Origin: Microbacterium enclense
GTDB taxonomy: Bacteria; Actinomycetota; Actinomycetes; Actinomycetales; Microbacteriaceae
Assembly: GCA_038182865.1 (NCBI GenBank)
Contig: CP116226.1
Coordinates: forward strand, 1,612,001-1,676,000
Direction: 5' to 3'
Length of the DNA stretch: 64,000 bases
Below the pieces are notes generated by a model. The model was not told the DNA's origin and made no database searches. It saw only the letters and a program-made list of their open reading frames with translations. Positions 49,688 to 59,500 of the stretch are shown here, one piece after another. The first letter of the stretch is position 1; each line of letters opens with the position of its first letter. The translations under genes were made by a program, and so were the position numbers.

Positions 49688-51415
49688 ATGCCTTTTTCTG
49701 CTGACCGGCCCGGTCGTCCCGAAGCACCCGGCCGTCTCGACCGCTTGACGGACGAGGAACGTGCGCAGTACTTCGACGACATCCTCGCCGCGCAGAACCC
49801 GGCCCCTCGTGACGCCGACCGCGGCGACCTCGTCGCCGCCGGTGCCACCGAGCCCTGGGGCGCACCGTCGGGGCACCCCGACGACACCGAGCCGCCGACC
49901 GGCGCGACCGCGCTCCTCGCGCACTTCGCCGACGACAGCGTCGACAGTCCCGCCGCCACAGGGCGGACACCCCCGAATCCCGCCGACGAGACCGAGGTGC
50001 TCGACGGTGCCCGCTCGGCGCCGCTCTTCGACGAGACGCTCGTCCTCGAGCGGGACGTGGCCGCGACCGGCGAGACGACGGCCGTCGAGGGCGACGAGCT
50101 GCCCGACGGGCCCGAAGACGCGGCATCCGCGCCCGTGGCATCCGATCCCCGCCACCCGCGACTCCGCCGCGACGACCCCCGTCGGCCGCGGCTCTCGCTC
50201 ATCCGACGCATGGCCGTGCTCGGCGGAGCCGACAACGACGTCCTGAACGAGGTGCCCGAAGAGGTGCCGCGTTTCGTGCAGATGTTCCTCGTGCTCGCCG
50301 GAACGGCACTGGTGTCGGCGCTGTCGATGATGTTCGCGCTGCTCACGGGGGTGCGCGTCAGCATCCTCCTCGCGATCCCGCTCGCCCTGATCTGGGGCCT
50401 CATCATCTTCAACCTCGACCGCTTCCTCACCTCGACGATGCGCTCGACCAAGAACGTCTTCCGGCTGCTCGGACTCGCGTTCCCCCGCGTGATCATGGCG
50501 GCCCTGATCGGCATCGTGGTCGCCGAGCCGCTCGTGCTGCAGATCTTCCAGAACGACATCGCTCGCGAGGTGAACTCCACCAACGTCACCCAGGCCCTGA
50601 ACGATCAGGATGCCGTCACCAACGGCCCCGAGAAGCAGGCGCTCGACGCCGCCAGCGCCCAGGTGTCGGCGCTCGAGAACCAGGCGGCGACCGGCATCGT
50701 CACCGGCACGTCTTCGACATCGGCGGAGTCCGCCGCGGCGCAGCAGACCGTCGACCAGCTCACCCAGCAGCTCGCCGCCCAGCAGACCGTGATCGACCAG
50801 GCGCGCGCCGTGTATCAGTGCGAACTGACGGGTCAGGGGGCGGGACAGGTCGCCGGCTGTAGCGGCGTGCCCGGCAACGGCGCGAGCTCCGACGCCGCCG
50901 AAGCGCAGCTGACACAGGCGCAGTCGGCGTACGACACCCTCTCGGCCCAGCTCGCGCAGGCGCAGAGCGCCCTCGCCGCCGCCAACGCCGCGGGCACCGA
51001 GGCCGCGGCATCCTCCGCCGAACAGAACAAGCAGCAGGCGCAAGACCAACTGCCCGCCGCCCGCACGCAGTACGAGGCCGCGCTCGCCGCGTACAACCAG
51101 CGCGCGGCGTCGGTCGCCGACGGCAACGCGGGAGCGGTCGGCCTGCTCAGCCAGATCACGGCGCTCGAACGCCTGTCGGACCGCGAGCCCGTGCTCCGCT
51201 GGGCGCACTACCTGATCGCAGCGTTGTTCTTCATGATCGAGCTGCTCCCCGTGCTCGTGAAGGTCCTGACCGGATTCGGGGGACCCTCGCTCTACGAGAA
51301 AGCCGAGAAGATGCGCGGCCAGATCGCCCTCGATCGCGTCACCGCCCGCACGTACCGCAAGCGCGCCGACGTGATCGTCGACGAGGCCGCCCGCGTTCCG
51401 GCGGCGACGGCCTGA
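49688..51415 (+). CDS. DUF4407 membrane protein with coiled-coil region
   Basis: 575-aa protein. An acidic disordered N-terminus (~170 residues) leads to basic RHPRLRRDDPRRPRLSLIRRM, then two to three membrane helices (FVQMFLVLAGTALVSALSMMFALL, VSILLAIPLALIWGLIIFNLDRF, FPRVIMAALIGIVVAEPLVL). A long external Ala/Gln/Ser coiled-coil region (~290-480) with one cysteine pair (QCEL...GCSG) follows, then a last helix YLIAALFFMIELLPVLVKVL and a cytoplasmic tail. DUF4407 function is unknown. The ATG at 49688 fits a leaderless start; a GTG at 49682 is also in frame. It overlaps the Nudix gene by one base. Confidence 0.85.
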   Translation: MPFSADRPGRPEAPGRLDRLTDEERAQYFDDILAAQNPAPRDADRGDLVAAGATEPWGAPSGHPDDTEPPTGATALLAHFADDSVDSPAATGRTPPNPADETEVLDGARSAPLFDETLVLERDVAATGETTAVEGDELPDGPEDAASAPVASDPRHPRLRRDDPRRPRLSLIRRMAVLGGADNDVLNEVPEEVPRFVQMFLVLAGTALVSALSMMFALLTGVRVSILLAIPLALIWGLIIFNLDRFLTSTMRSTKNVFRLLGLAFPRVIMAALIGIVVAEPLVLQIFQNDIAREVNSTNVTQALNDQDAVTNGPEKQALDAASAQVSALENQAATGIVTGTSSTSAESAAAQQTVDQLTQQLAAQQTVIDQARAVYQCELTGQGAGQVAGCSGVPGNGASSDAAEAQLTQAQSAYDTLSAQLAQAQSALAAANAAGTEAAASSAEQNKQQAQDQLPAARTQYEAALAAYNQRAASVADGNAGAVGLLSQITALERLSDREPVLRWAHYLIAALFFMIELLPVLVKVLTGFGGPSLYEKAEKMRGQIALDRVTARTYRKRADVIVDEAARVPAATA

Positions 51416-51894
51416 TGGTCGCCTGGAGCGCGGGCCTCCTGCTCTACCGGCTCACCCCCGAGCCGGAGGTCTTCATCGCCCACATGGGCGGACCGTTCTG
51501 GGCGAAGAAGGACGCCGGCGCGTGGTCGATCCCGAAGGGCGAGTACGACCCCGACACCGAGGGTGCCCTGGATGCCGCCCGCCGCGAGTTCCGTGAGGAG
51601 CTCGGCGTCGAGGCGCCCGAGGTCGCCTGGGCCGAACTCGGGACGTTCCCGTACTCCAGCGGCAAGAAGGTCGTGGTGTTCGCCGGCGACGGCGCGGGGT
51701 TCACGGCATCCGACTTCACCTTCGGGGAGTTCGAGATGGAGTGGCCGCCCCGCTCCGGCACGAAGGCGTCGTTCCCGGAGGTCGATCGCGCCGAGTGGAT
51801 GAGCCTGGATGCCGCGCGCGACGCGCTCGTGAAGGGCCAGCGGCCCGCGCTCGACGCCCTCGCCGCAGCGCTCGAGGCCCTGCCCGGGCGCTGA
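51415..51894 (+). CDS. Nudix hydrolase
   Basis: 159-aa Nudix-fold protein. The catalytic Nudix box is visible as GEYDPDTEGALDAARREFREELG (GX5EX7REXXEEXG pattern, with the final REFREELG intact). WSIPKGEY and FPYSSGKKVVVF are typical of the DR1025/NTP pyrophosphohydrolase-like subfamily that acts on diphosphate-containing nucleotides. The TGATG overlap with the DUF4407 stop indicates coupled translation with an otherwise unrelated membrane protein. Substrate unknown. Confidence 0.9.
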   Translation: MVAWSAGLLLYRLTPEPEVFIAHMGGPFWAKKDAGAWSIPKGEYDPDTEGALDAARREFREELGVEAPEVAWAELGTFPYSSGKKVVVFAGDGAGFTASDFTFGEFEMEWPPRSGTKASFPEVDRAEWMSLDAARDALVKGQRPALDALAAALEALPGR

Positions 51895-51931
51895 CTCCTC
51901 CTGCGCCTCGCCCGGCCGCGACGTCGTGTTC

Positions 51932-52000
51932 CCCGGTTGAGTGTCCAAAACACCCGGACGCCTCAAGAAAACGTCCGGGTGTTTTGGACACTCAACCGGG
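51932..52000. repeat. Perfect 29-bp inverted repeat
   Basis: Arms 51932-51960 and 51972-52000 are exact reverse complements over 29 bp (ends cccggttgag / ctcaaccggg) around an 11-nt loop, cctcaagaaaa. It lies between converging genes. The stem is longer than a normal terminator and has no U-tract within it, so a mobile palindromic element is as likely as a terminator. Confidence 0.85.
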
Positions 52001-52078
52001 CCGAGTACCCACGCGCAGCGCACCCCGGGGCCCGGCCTCGAGGAACCCGCCCTCGCGGACTCGCGGCGCCGACTCAGG

Positions 52079-53050
52079 TCACGGGCGCAGGAGCACCTTG
52101 CCGACGCGCGGCGAGTCGCTCGCGGTCACGGCGTCGACGATGTCGTCGAGGCCGAAGGTCGCCGCGACCGGAAGGGTCACGGTGCCGTCGGCGAGGTAGC
52201 GCGACAGCTCACCGAAGAGGGCGCCGCGGGTGTCGGCATCCATCGTCTTGCTGACGACGCTGCCCCAGAAGCCCTTCACGGTGGCCTGGCGGAAGATGAG
52301 GTCGCCGGCGCCGAGCTCGAGTTTGCCCGCGCCCATCGAGCCGAAGATCACGAGCGTGCCGTTCTCGCTCAGCAGCGACAGCACCTGGCCTGCGGCCGGT
52401 CCGCCGACCGAGTCGACGCCCGCGACGACCTTCCCGTCACCGACGAGGGCGAGGGCCTTGTCGCGCCAGTCGTCGGCGTCGGTCGACACGACGTTGTCGA
52501 TGCCCTGCGCGGCGAGCTCCTCGACGGCGCTCTGGCGGCGGACGAGACCGACGACGTGGATGCCACGGGCCGCGGCGATCTGCGCGACCATGCGCCCCAC
52601 GGCACCGTTGGCGGTGTTCTGCACGATCCAGTCGCCCGCTGTGAGGTCGAGCGAGTGCAGCAGGCTGATGGCGCTGAACGGCATGGCGACCAGCTGCGCG
52701 GCCATCTCGTCGGACAGGGCGTCGGAGACGGGGATGAGACCCGCGGCGGGGGCGATGACGTACTCCGACCAGACGCCGAAGGTACCGCCGGTCGCAACAC
52801 GCTGGCCCACCTCGAGAGAGACGCCCTCGCCCACGGCGTCCACGACGCCGACGGCCTCGGTGCCGGCGCGGGCGGGCAGCTCGGGCGTGAAGCCGTACGT
52901 GCCGCGGATGGTCCACAGGTCGTGGTTGTGGATGGGGGACAGGATCACGCGCAGGCGCACCTCGCCGGGGCCGGGGGTCGGGGTCTCGACCTCTTCGACG
53001 CCGAGGACGTCGGCCGGTTCGCCGAACTCGTGGTGGATGACTGCGCGCAT
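52079..53050 (-). CDS. Zinc-less MDR quinone oxidoreductase
   Basis: 323-aa medium-chain dehydrogenase/reductase without the structural zinc cysteines. The Rossmann motif is VQNTANGAVGRMVAQIAAARG, with the substrate region GTEAVGVVDAVGEGVSLEVGQRV and HNHDLWTIRGTYGF. Such proteins reduce quinones or alkenals with NADPH. The ATG at 53050 follows AGGAGGAA. It is divergent from a TetR regulator, whose predicted operator overlaps this gene's -10, so it is probably induced by an electrophile or drug. Confidence 0.92.
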   Translation of the reverse strand: MRAVIHHEFGEPADVLGVEEVETPTPGPGEVRLRVILSPIHNHDLWTIRGTYGFTPELPARAGTEAVGVVDAVGEGVSLEVGQRVATGGTFGVWSEYVIAPAAGLIPVSDALSDEMAAQLVAMPFSAISLLHSLDLTAGDWIVQNTANGAVGRMVAQIAAARGIHVVGLVRRQSAVEELAAQGIDNVVSTDADDWRDKALALVGDGKVVAGVDSVGGPAAGQVLSLLSENGTLVIFGSMGAGKLELGAGDLIFRQATVKGFWGSVVSKTMDADTRGALFGELSRYLADGTVTLPVAATFGLDDIVDAVTASDSPRVGKVLLRP

Positions 53051-53082
53051 GGAATTCCTCCTGTGGTTATTTTGTAACGACC

Positions 53083-53115
53083 GGTCTAATATAGACCTCG
53101 GCCCCGAAAGCGCAA
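53083..53115 (-). promoter_or_regulatory. Promoter of the quinone reductase with TetR operator
   Basis: On the minus strand, -35 TTGCGC (53110-53115) and -10 TATATT (53088-53093) are spaced by 16 nt. A perfect inverted repeat ggtcta-ata-tagacc (53083-53097) covers the -10, where the divergent TetR repressor would block both promoters. Confidence 0.65.
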
Positions 53116-53236
53116 CCGGGAGGCCCCTGAGAGCGTCGACGGGACCGGTGGCGTCGACGGGGTCAGCCCCCCGGGCAATCCCCCATCTCGAGAGCGTCGA
53201 GGGGTCCCGGGCGCACGACCACAAGAGGGAAAGAAC

Positions 53237-53821
53237 ATGGGCAGGATGCCGAGCTTCGAACGCTCCGCCGTCGTCGACGCCGCGCGCGACGTGTTCTGGC
53301 GACGTGGCTACGCCGAGGCGGGCATCGCCGAGCTCGAGGAGGCGACGGGCCTCACGCGCTCGAGCATCTACAACGCCTTCGGCAGCAAGCGCGGACTCTT
53401 CGATGCCGTGCTGGGGGCGTACCTCGACGACGTCGTGCGCACGCGCCTGCGCCCGCTGGGCGGGGGAGACCCCGGTGCCCTCGAGGCCTACGTCGCCGAG
53501 ATGCGCGAGGCGATCGCGGCCGATACGCCCCGCGCGCGGCTCGGCTGCCTGCTCCTCAACGCCGGTTCGTCGCCGCTCGCGACCGACGACGCGGAGGTGC
53601 GCGTTCTCGTGTCCGACTACGCGTCCGAGATGCGCGCGGCGATCCGGGCCGCGGTCGCCGACCGTCGTCCCGACCTGACTCCGGATGCCGTCGACGCTCT
53701 CGCCGCGGTCTGCGCGTCGCTGGTCGTGGCCGGGCTCACCCTCGCGCGCGCCGACCGGGACGGGGCGCTGGCGACCCTGGCATCCATCCCGACGACGCTC
53801 GCGTCGTGGGGGCGCCCCTGA
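53237..53821 (+). CDS. TetR-family transcriptional regulator
   Basis: 194-aa repressor with N-terminal helix-turn-helix (AGIAELEEATGLTRSSIYNAFGSKRGLFDAVL) and a TetR ligand domain of the YxaF/AcrR C-terminal type (LGCLLLNAGSSPLATDDAEVR). It is divergent from the quinone reductase and probably controls it and itself via the ggtcta/tagacc palindrome. GAGGGAAAG lies upstream of the ATG. Confidence 0.9.
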   Translation: MGRMPSFERSAVVDAARDVFWRRGYAEAGIAELEEATGLTRSSIYNAFGSKRGLFDAVLGAYLDDVVRTRLRPLGGGDPGALEAYVAEMREAIAADTPRARLGCLLLNAGSSPLATDDAEVRVLVSDYASEMRAAIRAAVADRRPDLTPDAVDALAAVCASLVVAGLTLARADRDGALATLASIPTTLASWGRP

Positions 53822-53977
53822 TCCTCCGCGTCGCGCGCGGCCCGGCCGGTGCCGGACCGCGAGACGGCACGCAGCGGACCTCTCCGGGCGATGCGAGGGA
53901 GATCCGTCTCGCCGGGCTCGCGCCGAGGTCGCCCGAGCGGCTCCCTCCACCCCGGGGAGCGGTGACGCGAGAGCGCG

Positions 53978-54292
53978 TCAGCCCAGCTTCACCGCGGTGC
54001 CGTAAGCGACGACCTCCTGGAAGTTCTGCGCCACCTCGCTCGTGTCGAAGCGCATCGCGATCACCGCGTCGGCGCCGAGCGCCTGGGCCTGTTCGATGAG
54101 GCGCTGCTTGGCCTCGTCGCGGCTCTCCTGCAGCTGCTGGGTGAGTCCCTGCAGCTCGCCGCCGAAGATCGACTTGAGGCCGGCGCCGAACTGCACGCCG
54201 ATGTTGCGTGCGCGGACGGTGAGGCCGGTCACCTCACCGAAGACTTCGGTGATCTGGCGGCCGGGAACGTCATTCATGGTTGTCACGAGCAT
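53978..54292 (-). CDS. YbjQ-family protein (DUF74)
   Basis: 104-aa protein with the family pattern TTMNDVPGRQITEVFGEVTGLTVRARNIG at the N-terminus and QALGADAVIAMRFDTS in the second half. YbjQ proteins form pentameric rings; function is unknown, with heavy-metal binding suggested for the family. The ATG at 54292 gives the exact family length and lies 6 nt after a CACACT -10-like element; longer frames are not needed. Divergent from the thiolase gene. Confidence 0.88.
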   Translation of the reverse strand: MLVTTMNDVPGRQITEVFGEVTGLTVRARNIGVQFGAGLKSIFGGELQGLTQQLQESRDEAKQRLIEQAQALGADAVIAMRFDTSEVAQNFQEVVAYGTAVKLG

Positions 54293-54298
54293 GGGGCC

Positions 54299-54304
54299 AG
54301 TGTG
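54299..54304 (-). promoter_or_regulatory. Possible leaderless -10 element of the YbjQ gene
   Basis: CACACT on the minus strand ends 6 nt before the ATG; no ribosome-binding site is present. Confidence 0.4.
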
Positions 54305-54370
54305 GCAGCGGGCGTGCCGACCGCACCAGACCAAATCGGGCGACCCCTGGATCGGTCCGCCCGACTCCCG

Positions 54371-54376
54371 TACTGT
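54371..54376 (+). promoter_or_regulatory. Leaderless-type -10 element of the thiolase gene
   Basis: TACTGT ends 6 nt before GTG 54383, with no ribosome-binding site between. Confidence 0.5.
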
Positions 54377-54382
54377 GCACAC

Positions 54383-55561
54383 GTGTCAGAATCGCGGATC
54401 GTCATCGTCTCGGGCGCGCGCACGCCCATCGGCTCGTTCGGGGGGTCGCTCTCGGGCGTCGACGCGCACGAACTCGGGGCGGTCGCCGTGACCGACGCGC
54501 TGCGTCGTGCGGGGGTCGCCGCCGACGAGGTCGACGAGGTCGTGATGGGCTGCATCGCGCAGAACGGTCCCGACGCGTACAACGCCCGCCGCGTCGCTCT
54601 CGCGGCCGGACTCCCCACGCGCGTTCCCGCGTTCACCGTGAACCGCCTGTGCGGCTCGGGCCTGCAGGCGATCTGGTCGGCCGCGCAAGAGCTGCGTTGG
54701 GGAGGCATCGACGTCGCCGTCGCCGGCGGCGACGAGAGCATGTCGCGCACACCCTTCCTCGAGTACGGCGCCCGCGGCAACTCCCGGCTCGGCGACCGGA
54801 CCCTGCTCGACGGCACCCTCGCGATCCTCACCGATCCCTTCAGTGGCCGGCACATGGGCACGACGGCCGAGGTCGTGGCATCCCGGTACTCCGTCTCGCG
54901 CGAGGAGCAGGATGCCTTCGCCGTCGAGAGCCAGCGACGAGCATCGACGGATGCCGCGCGCGCGGCGTTCGCGGAGGAGATCGTGCCCGTGACGACCGGC
55001 GGCAAGCGCCCGGTGGAGGTCTCGGTCGACGAGCATCCGCGACCGGGCACGACCCTCGAGACGCTGGCGGGTCTGCGGCCGGCATTCGAGAAGGAGGGAT
55101 CGGTGACCGCCGGCAACTCCTCGGGCATCAACGACGGCGCCGCCGCGACCGTGCTCCTGCGCGAAGACGACGTACGCGATCGCGGGCTCACCGGTCTCGC
55201 GACGCTCGAGGCCGTGACGACCGCCGGCGTCGACCCCGAGATCATGGGGTACGCCCCCGTCCTCGCTCTGCGGCGGCTGTGGGAACAGACCGGGCTCACC
55301 CCCGCCGACGTCGACGTGATCGAGCTGAACGAGGCGTTCGCCGCCCAAGCCGTCGCGGTGATCCGCGACGCGGGACTGGACCCCGAGAAGGTCAACCCGT
55401 ACGGCGGCGCGATCGCCCTCGGCCACCCCGTCGGTGCGACCGGCGCGATCCTCACCGTTCGCGCGGCGCTCGACCTGCAGCGCCGCGACCTCGAGTACGC
55501 GGTCGTGACGATGTGCATCGGCGGCGGTCAAGCGCTGGCGGCGCTGCTGCGGCGGTACTGA
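54383..55561 (+). CDS. Acetyl-CoA acetyltransferase (thiolase)
   Basis: 392-aa thiolase. Acyl-enzyme Cys90 (NRLCGSGLQAI), His348 (ALGHPVGATGA) and Cys378 (TMCIGGGQALA) form the active site. NEAFAAQAV is the usual catalytic-loop motif. It condenses two acetyl-CoA or cleaves acetoacetyl-CoA; with CoA-dependent beta-oxidation enzymes elsewhere in the window it may serve in fatty-acid or leucine catabolism. Start GTG 54383 fits both the leaderless -10 and the family N-terminus (RIVIVSGARTPIGSFGG). Confidence 0.93.
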   Translation: MSESRIVIVSGARTPIGSFGGSLSGVDAHELGAVAVTDALRRAGVAADEVDEVVMGCIAQNGPDAYNARRVALAAGLPTRVPAFTVNRLCGSGLQAIWSAAQELRWGGIDVAVAGGDESMSRTPFLEYGARGNSRLGDRTLLDGTLAILTDPFSGRHMGTTAEVVASRYSVSREEQDAFAVESQRRASTDAARAAFAEEIVPVTTGGKRPVEVSVDEHPRPGTTLETLAGLRPAFEKEGSVTAGNSSGINDGAAATVLLREDDVRDRGLTGLATLEAVTTAGVDPEIMGYAPVLALRRLWEQTGLTPADVDVIELNEAFAAQAVAVIRDAGLDPEKVNPYGGAIALGHPVGATGAILTVRAALDLQRRDLEYAVVTMCIGGGQALAALLRRY

Positions 55562-55720
55562 CCCGGGGCGCGCCCGACCGCCCGCGGCGCCGTGCGCTGG
55601 CGTGCCGTCGTGCGGATGTCGGCGGCGACGCGCCGGGTGGGAGGGCTGTGGGGCGGCGTGTCGGGGGTGGAGTCCGCGGGACGGTACGGCCCGGGTGGTT
55701 TCGGCGGGCGGCAGCCCCGG

Positions 55721-55726
55721 GATACT
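55721..55726 (+). promoter_or_regulatory. Leaderless-type -10 element of the S51-like peptidase gene
   Basis: GATACT ends 6 nt before ATG 55733. The short spacer gggcgc is not a ribosome-binding site. Confidence 0.45.
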
Positions 55727-55732
55727 GGGCGC

Positions 55733-56449
55733 ATGAGTGTGTTCCTTCTCGGTGGCGGCCGCGACGTTGCCGCCTGCGGATCGTTGCTGGAAGCCTTCGT
55801 GAGCGAAGCGCGGGAGCGCGCGGCCGGCCGTGCGCCCGCGATCGCGCTGCTGCTCGTTCTCGAGGCCGACGACGATTCCTCGGTCGACCGTTTCCGCGGC
55901 GTGCTCGAAGCAGCCGGGGCGGCATCCGACGAGATCCGTGTGCACGCGATCGTCGAGGGCGAGAGCTTCACGGATGCCGCGATCGAGGCCGACGGCCTGT
56001 TCGTCGGCGGGGGCCTGACTCCGGCGTACGGCGATGCCTTCGGCGGCATCCGGAATCTGGTCCGCGAGCGGGTGGCGGACGGCGTGGCGTACGCCGGGTT
56101 CTCGGCGGGCGCAGCCATCGCCGCGGGTCCGGCGCTCGTCGGCGGGTTCCGCGTCGAGGGGGTCGAGGTCGCATCGGAGGACGCGAGCGAAGAGCTCGAC
56201 GCGGTCGAAGTGCGTCCGGGTCTCGGGCTCCTTGACTTCGCGGTCGACGTGCACGCCGCCCAGTGGGGCACCCTCTCGCGTCTCGTCGCCGCCGTCGATG
56301 CGGGCCTCGTCACCGACGGTGTGGCGATCGATGAGAATACCGCCCTGGTGGTCTCGGCGCAGGCGGCCCCGGCTGTGCGCGGCAGGGGGCAGGTCTGGCG
56401 CGTCGAGTCGGCGGCATCCGGCGTGCGGGTGCAGGTGCTCCGCGCCTGA
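55733..56449 (+). CDS. Peptidase S51/cyanophycinase-like protein
   Basis: 238-aa protein of the class I glutamine-amidotransferase-like fold. The predicted nucleophile is Ser124 in YAGFSAGAAIA, with GLFVGGGLTPAYGDAF before it, as in dipeptidase E (PepE) and cyanophycinase. Substrate is unknown: aspartyl dipeptides are one possibility. A catalytic His and an acidic residue are plausible in VDVHAAQWG. The ATG at 55733 is preferred over an ORF beginning at 55592 because the family starts with FLLGGG. Confidence 0.82.
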   Translation: MSVFLLGGGRDVAACGSLLEAFVSEARERAAGRAPAIALLLVLEADDDSSVDRFRGVLEAAGAASDEIRVHAIVEGESFTDAAIEADGLFVGGGLTPAYGDAFGGIRNLVRERVADGVAYAGFSAGAAIAAGPALVGGFRVEGVEVASEDASEELDAVEVRPGLGLLDFAVDVHAAQWGTLSRLVAAVDAGLVTDGVAIDENTALVVSAQAAPAVRGRGQVWRVESAASGVRVQVLRA

Positions 56450-56510
56450 GGTGCCCGCGGCAGCCGCGCGCCGCGGCAGCCGCGCGCCCCGGTGACCGCC
56501 CGGAAACGGC

Positions 56511-56542
56511 AACGGCCCCCACCCGGGAGGGTGAGGGCCGTT
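56511..56542. terminator. Bidirectional terminator
   Basis: aacggccc and gggccgtt form 8 bp, extended by 5 more after one mismatch, around a 6-nt loop. It lies between two converging genes. Confidence 0.65.
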
Positions 56543-56555
56543 CCCGGACGAGGGT

Positions 56556-59500
56556 TCAGACCGTGCGGCGACGCCGCAGGGCGAAGGCGAGACCGCCGGC
56601 CACCACGAGGAAGCCACCCGCGAGGGCCAGGCCCCATGGCGCCTCGGCACCGGTGTTCGCGAGGTCCTGACCGGGGCGCTGGCCGGGGTTCTCGGCATCC
56701 GGGCCCGGGGCTCCCGGGTTCTCGCCGGGGTTCTCCCCCGGGGTCTCGTCGGAGGCCAGGATCGCGCGTCCGAGGGGTGTCGGGTCGACCACCGGCGTCG
56801 CCTCGAAGTACGCGAGCGTCGCGTCGAGGTCGATCTGACCGGTGTCGGTGCGGTCGGTGCCCGCCGCGAAGGTCGGGAAGCCGTCACCGCCGTTCGCGAG
56901 GAACGAGTTCGTCGCGACCGTGAACGTGTCGGTGTCGGCGATCTCCGTGCCCTGGTAGGTCATCGACACGACTGAACCCACGCGGGGGTTGCTCGCGTCC
57001 TGCTCGTAGGCGTAGGTGAAGCCCTCCGACACACCCAGGTGCAGCTTCGGTCGGTCCCCCTCCGCCTTCCACTGCTCGTTCAGGATGCCGCGGAGCTGCT
57101 CGCCCGTCAGCGTCACCGTCACGAGGGTGTTGGCGAAGGGCTGCACGAGAGCGGCCTCCTTGTAGGTGACCACGCCGTCGTCGCCCTTCAGCAGGTCGGC
57201 GCGGAGGCCGCCCGGGTTCATCAGCGCGATCTGCGCCTTCGTCCCGGCGTACGCGGGGTTCTGCGAGGTCGCCCAGAGGTACACGTCTGCGACCCAGTTG
57301 CCCATCGACGACTCGACGCCGCGGTCGCTGCCCGACGGGGTGCCGCCGCGCAGGATGTCGCCGCTGATCTCGCCGACGGGCGTGGCGCCGATGACGTCGG
57401 CCTGCGCGACGTCCTCCGCGACCTTCGCCTCGATGTCGGCATCCGGAGCGAAAGCCCCCGCGAGCGAGAACGTCGTTCCGGAGATGGATGCCAGCGAGTC
57501 GGTGCGCGTGTCCCACGCGAGCGAGAGCTGCCCCATCGCCTTGCCGTACTCGTACGCCTGGATCACCGGGCGGGTGCGGTCGGTGCCCGCGACAGGGAGA
57601 TCGCACGCGTAGGTCTGGTGCGTGTGCGCCGAGACGATCGCGTCGATCTCGGGTGAAGCGTTCAGCGCCAGGTTTCCGAAGCCGGCCTGGTCGGCGGCGA
57701 TCGCGGCGCAGTCGTCGGACACGGCGGCGCCCGAGTGCGTCAGCAGCACGATCACATCGGCGAGGTCGCCCGTCGTAATCTCATCCGCGACGCGGTTCGC
57801 GGCTTCGAGCTGGTCGCCGAACTCGAGGTCGGCGATGCCTGCCGGATCGACCATCGTCGCGGTGTCGGGGGTCACGGTGCCGATGAAGGCGACGCGCACG
57901 CCGTCGATGTCCTTTATCGCGTACTCGTCGAGCGCGGACTCTTTCGTGCCCTTTTTGTAGACGTTGGCCCCGAGACCGTAGGCGCCGCCGCCGTACTCGG
58001 GCAGCACGCGGTCGGTGAGGTCGGCGAAGCCGCGGTCGAACTCGTGATTGCCGACGGCCGAGACGTCGAGGCCCGAGGCCTGCAGCGTGTCGATCGTGGG
58101 GGAGTCGTCCTGGATGAGCGAGGTGAACGTCGAGGCGCCGATGTTGTCACCCGCCGAGACGAACAGCGTGTTCGGGTTCGCGGCCTCCTTCGCCTCCACG
58201 GCGCCGGCGACGACGGCCGCGCCGGCCTCGCCCTGGGATCCGGCTTCGAGGCGACCGTGGAAGTCGTTGATCGTGACGATGTCGATGTTCTTCACGGTCG
58301 GGTTCGTGACCTCGAACAGCGTCGTGGTGCCCGACACCTCGTTGCCGACGGCCACGAGCGGTCGACCGTTCGGCGACGCAGCGGCCGGGATGAAGTCCAC
58401 ACCCTCGGGGCCGAGGTCGCCCGCTTTCGCGAGCAGCTCGCGGTCGGCGCTCTCGTCCCCGGTGAGCTGGTCTTCCATCGAGACCGAGAAGTCGCGGTTG
58501 TTGACGTACCCGGCGTAGGTGGCCGCGGTGGGGTCGGTGATGTCGTAGGTCATCACCCCGCCGACGCGCTCGAGGCCGATGAAGGCATACGTGCGGCCGT
58601 CGACCTCACCGATCGCGAGGTTCTCGGGCTCGGGGCCCTTGTCGTCGCTGCGGCTTTCGAGGTTCGAGGCGGAGTGGTTCGAGTTGAAGAAGTCGGGGTT
58701 CGCCTCGTGCGTGAGGCGCTCGAAGTCCGATCCCGAGTCGAAGAGCTGCTCGCCCGCGGTGTTCCACACCGAGAAGCCGCGCCCCCCGAACGTGTACAGC
58801 TCCGCGTAGCAGGTGCCGTCGGCGTTCAGCCCCTTGTCGGTCGCGATGGTGAGGCGGCCCAGGTCGGCGTCGTCGAGCGACCCGGCCAGCGGGCTGTCGG
58901 CGCAGACCGGGGCGAGGCCGTCCTCCCCGAGGTCCTTGACGCGCGCGGTATCGGTGTATTCGCCCCACTCGCGACCGTCACCTTCGTTGGCGGTGACGAG
59001 GTAGGTCTCGCCGTTCGCCTCGTAGGCCTGGATGCCGTCGGGCATGTACATGCCGAACAACCCGGGGTAGCTCTTCTCGTTGTAGGTGGGGGCGTCCTCG
59101 GGATCGCGGTCGCTCGCGTCGAGCGTCTCGACGCCGTAGTCCTTGAACCCGAGGGACCGGATGCCGGTGACCTCCGCCGAAGCCAGATCGACGGTCGCGA
59201 TCGCGTTCGCCTCCTGCAGGGCGACGTAGGCGGTTCCGCCGGCGATCGTGACGTACTCGGGCTCGAGGTTCCGGCTCACACGGTTCGCGGCGAGCGGGGT
59301 GTCGCCCTGGTCGGGAGCGGCGACGTCGGGACCGAAGACGCGGACGGCGGGGTCGAGGGTCTTCGACCCGCCCTGCTCGAAGGCGTCGAATCCGGCGGTG
59401 CGCACGGCATCCTGGCTCGGGGTCGCCTTGTCGGCGGGCAGCGCCACGATCCCGACCGAGCCCTCCGGGTCGCTCGAGAAGTCGTCGGCCGGCTCGCCCT

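Noticed and set aside
51932..52000. Ends of an insertion sequence
   Set aside because: The arms are only 11 nt apart, with no transposase or target-site duplication.
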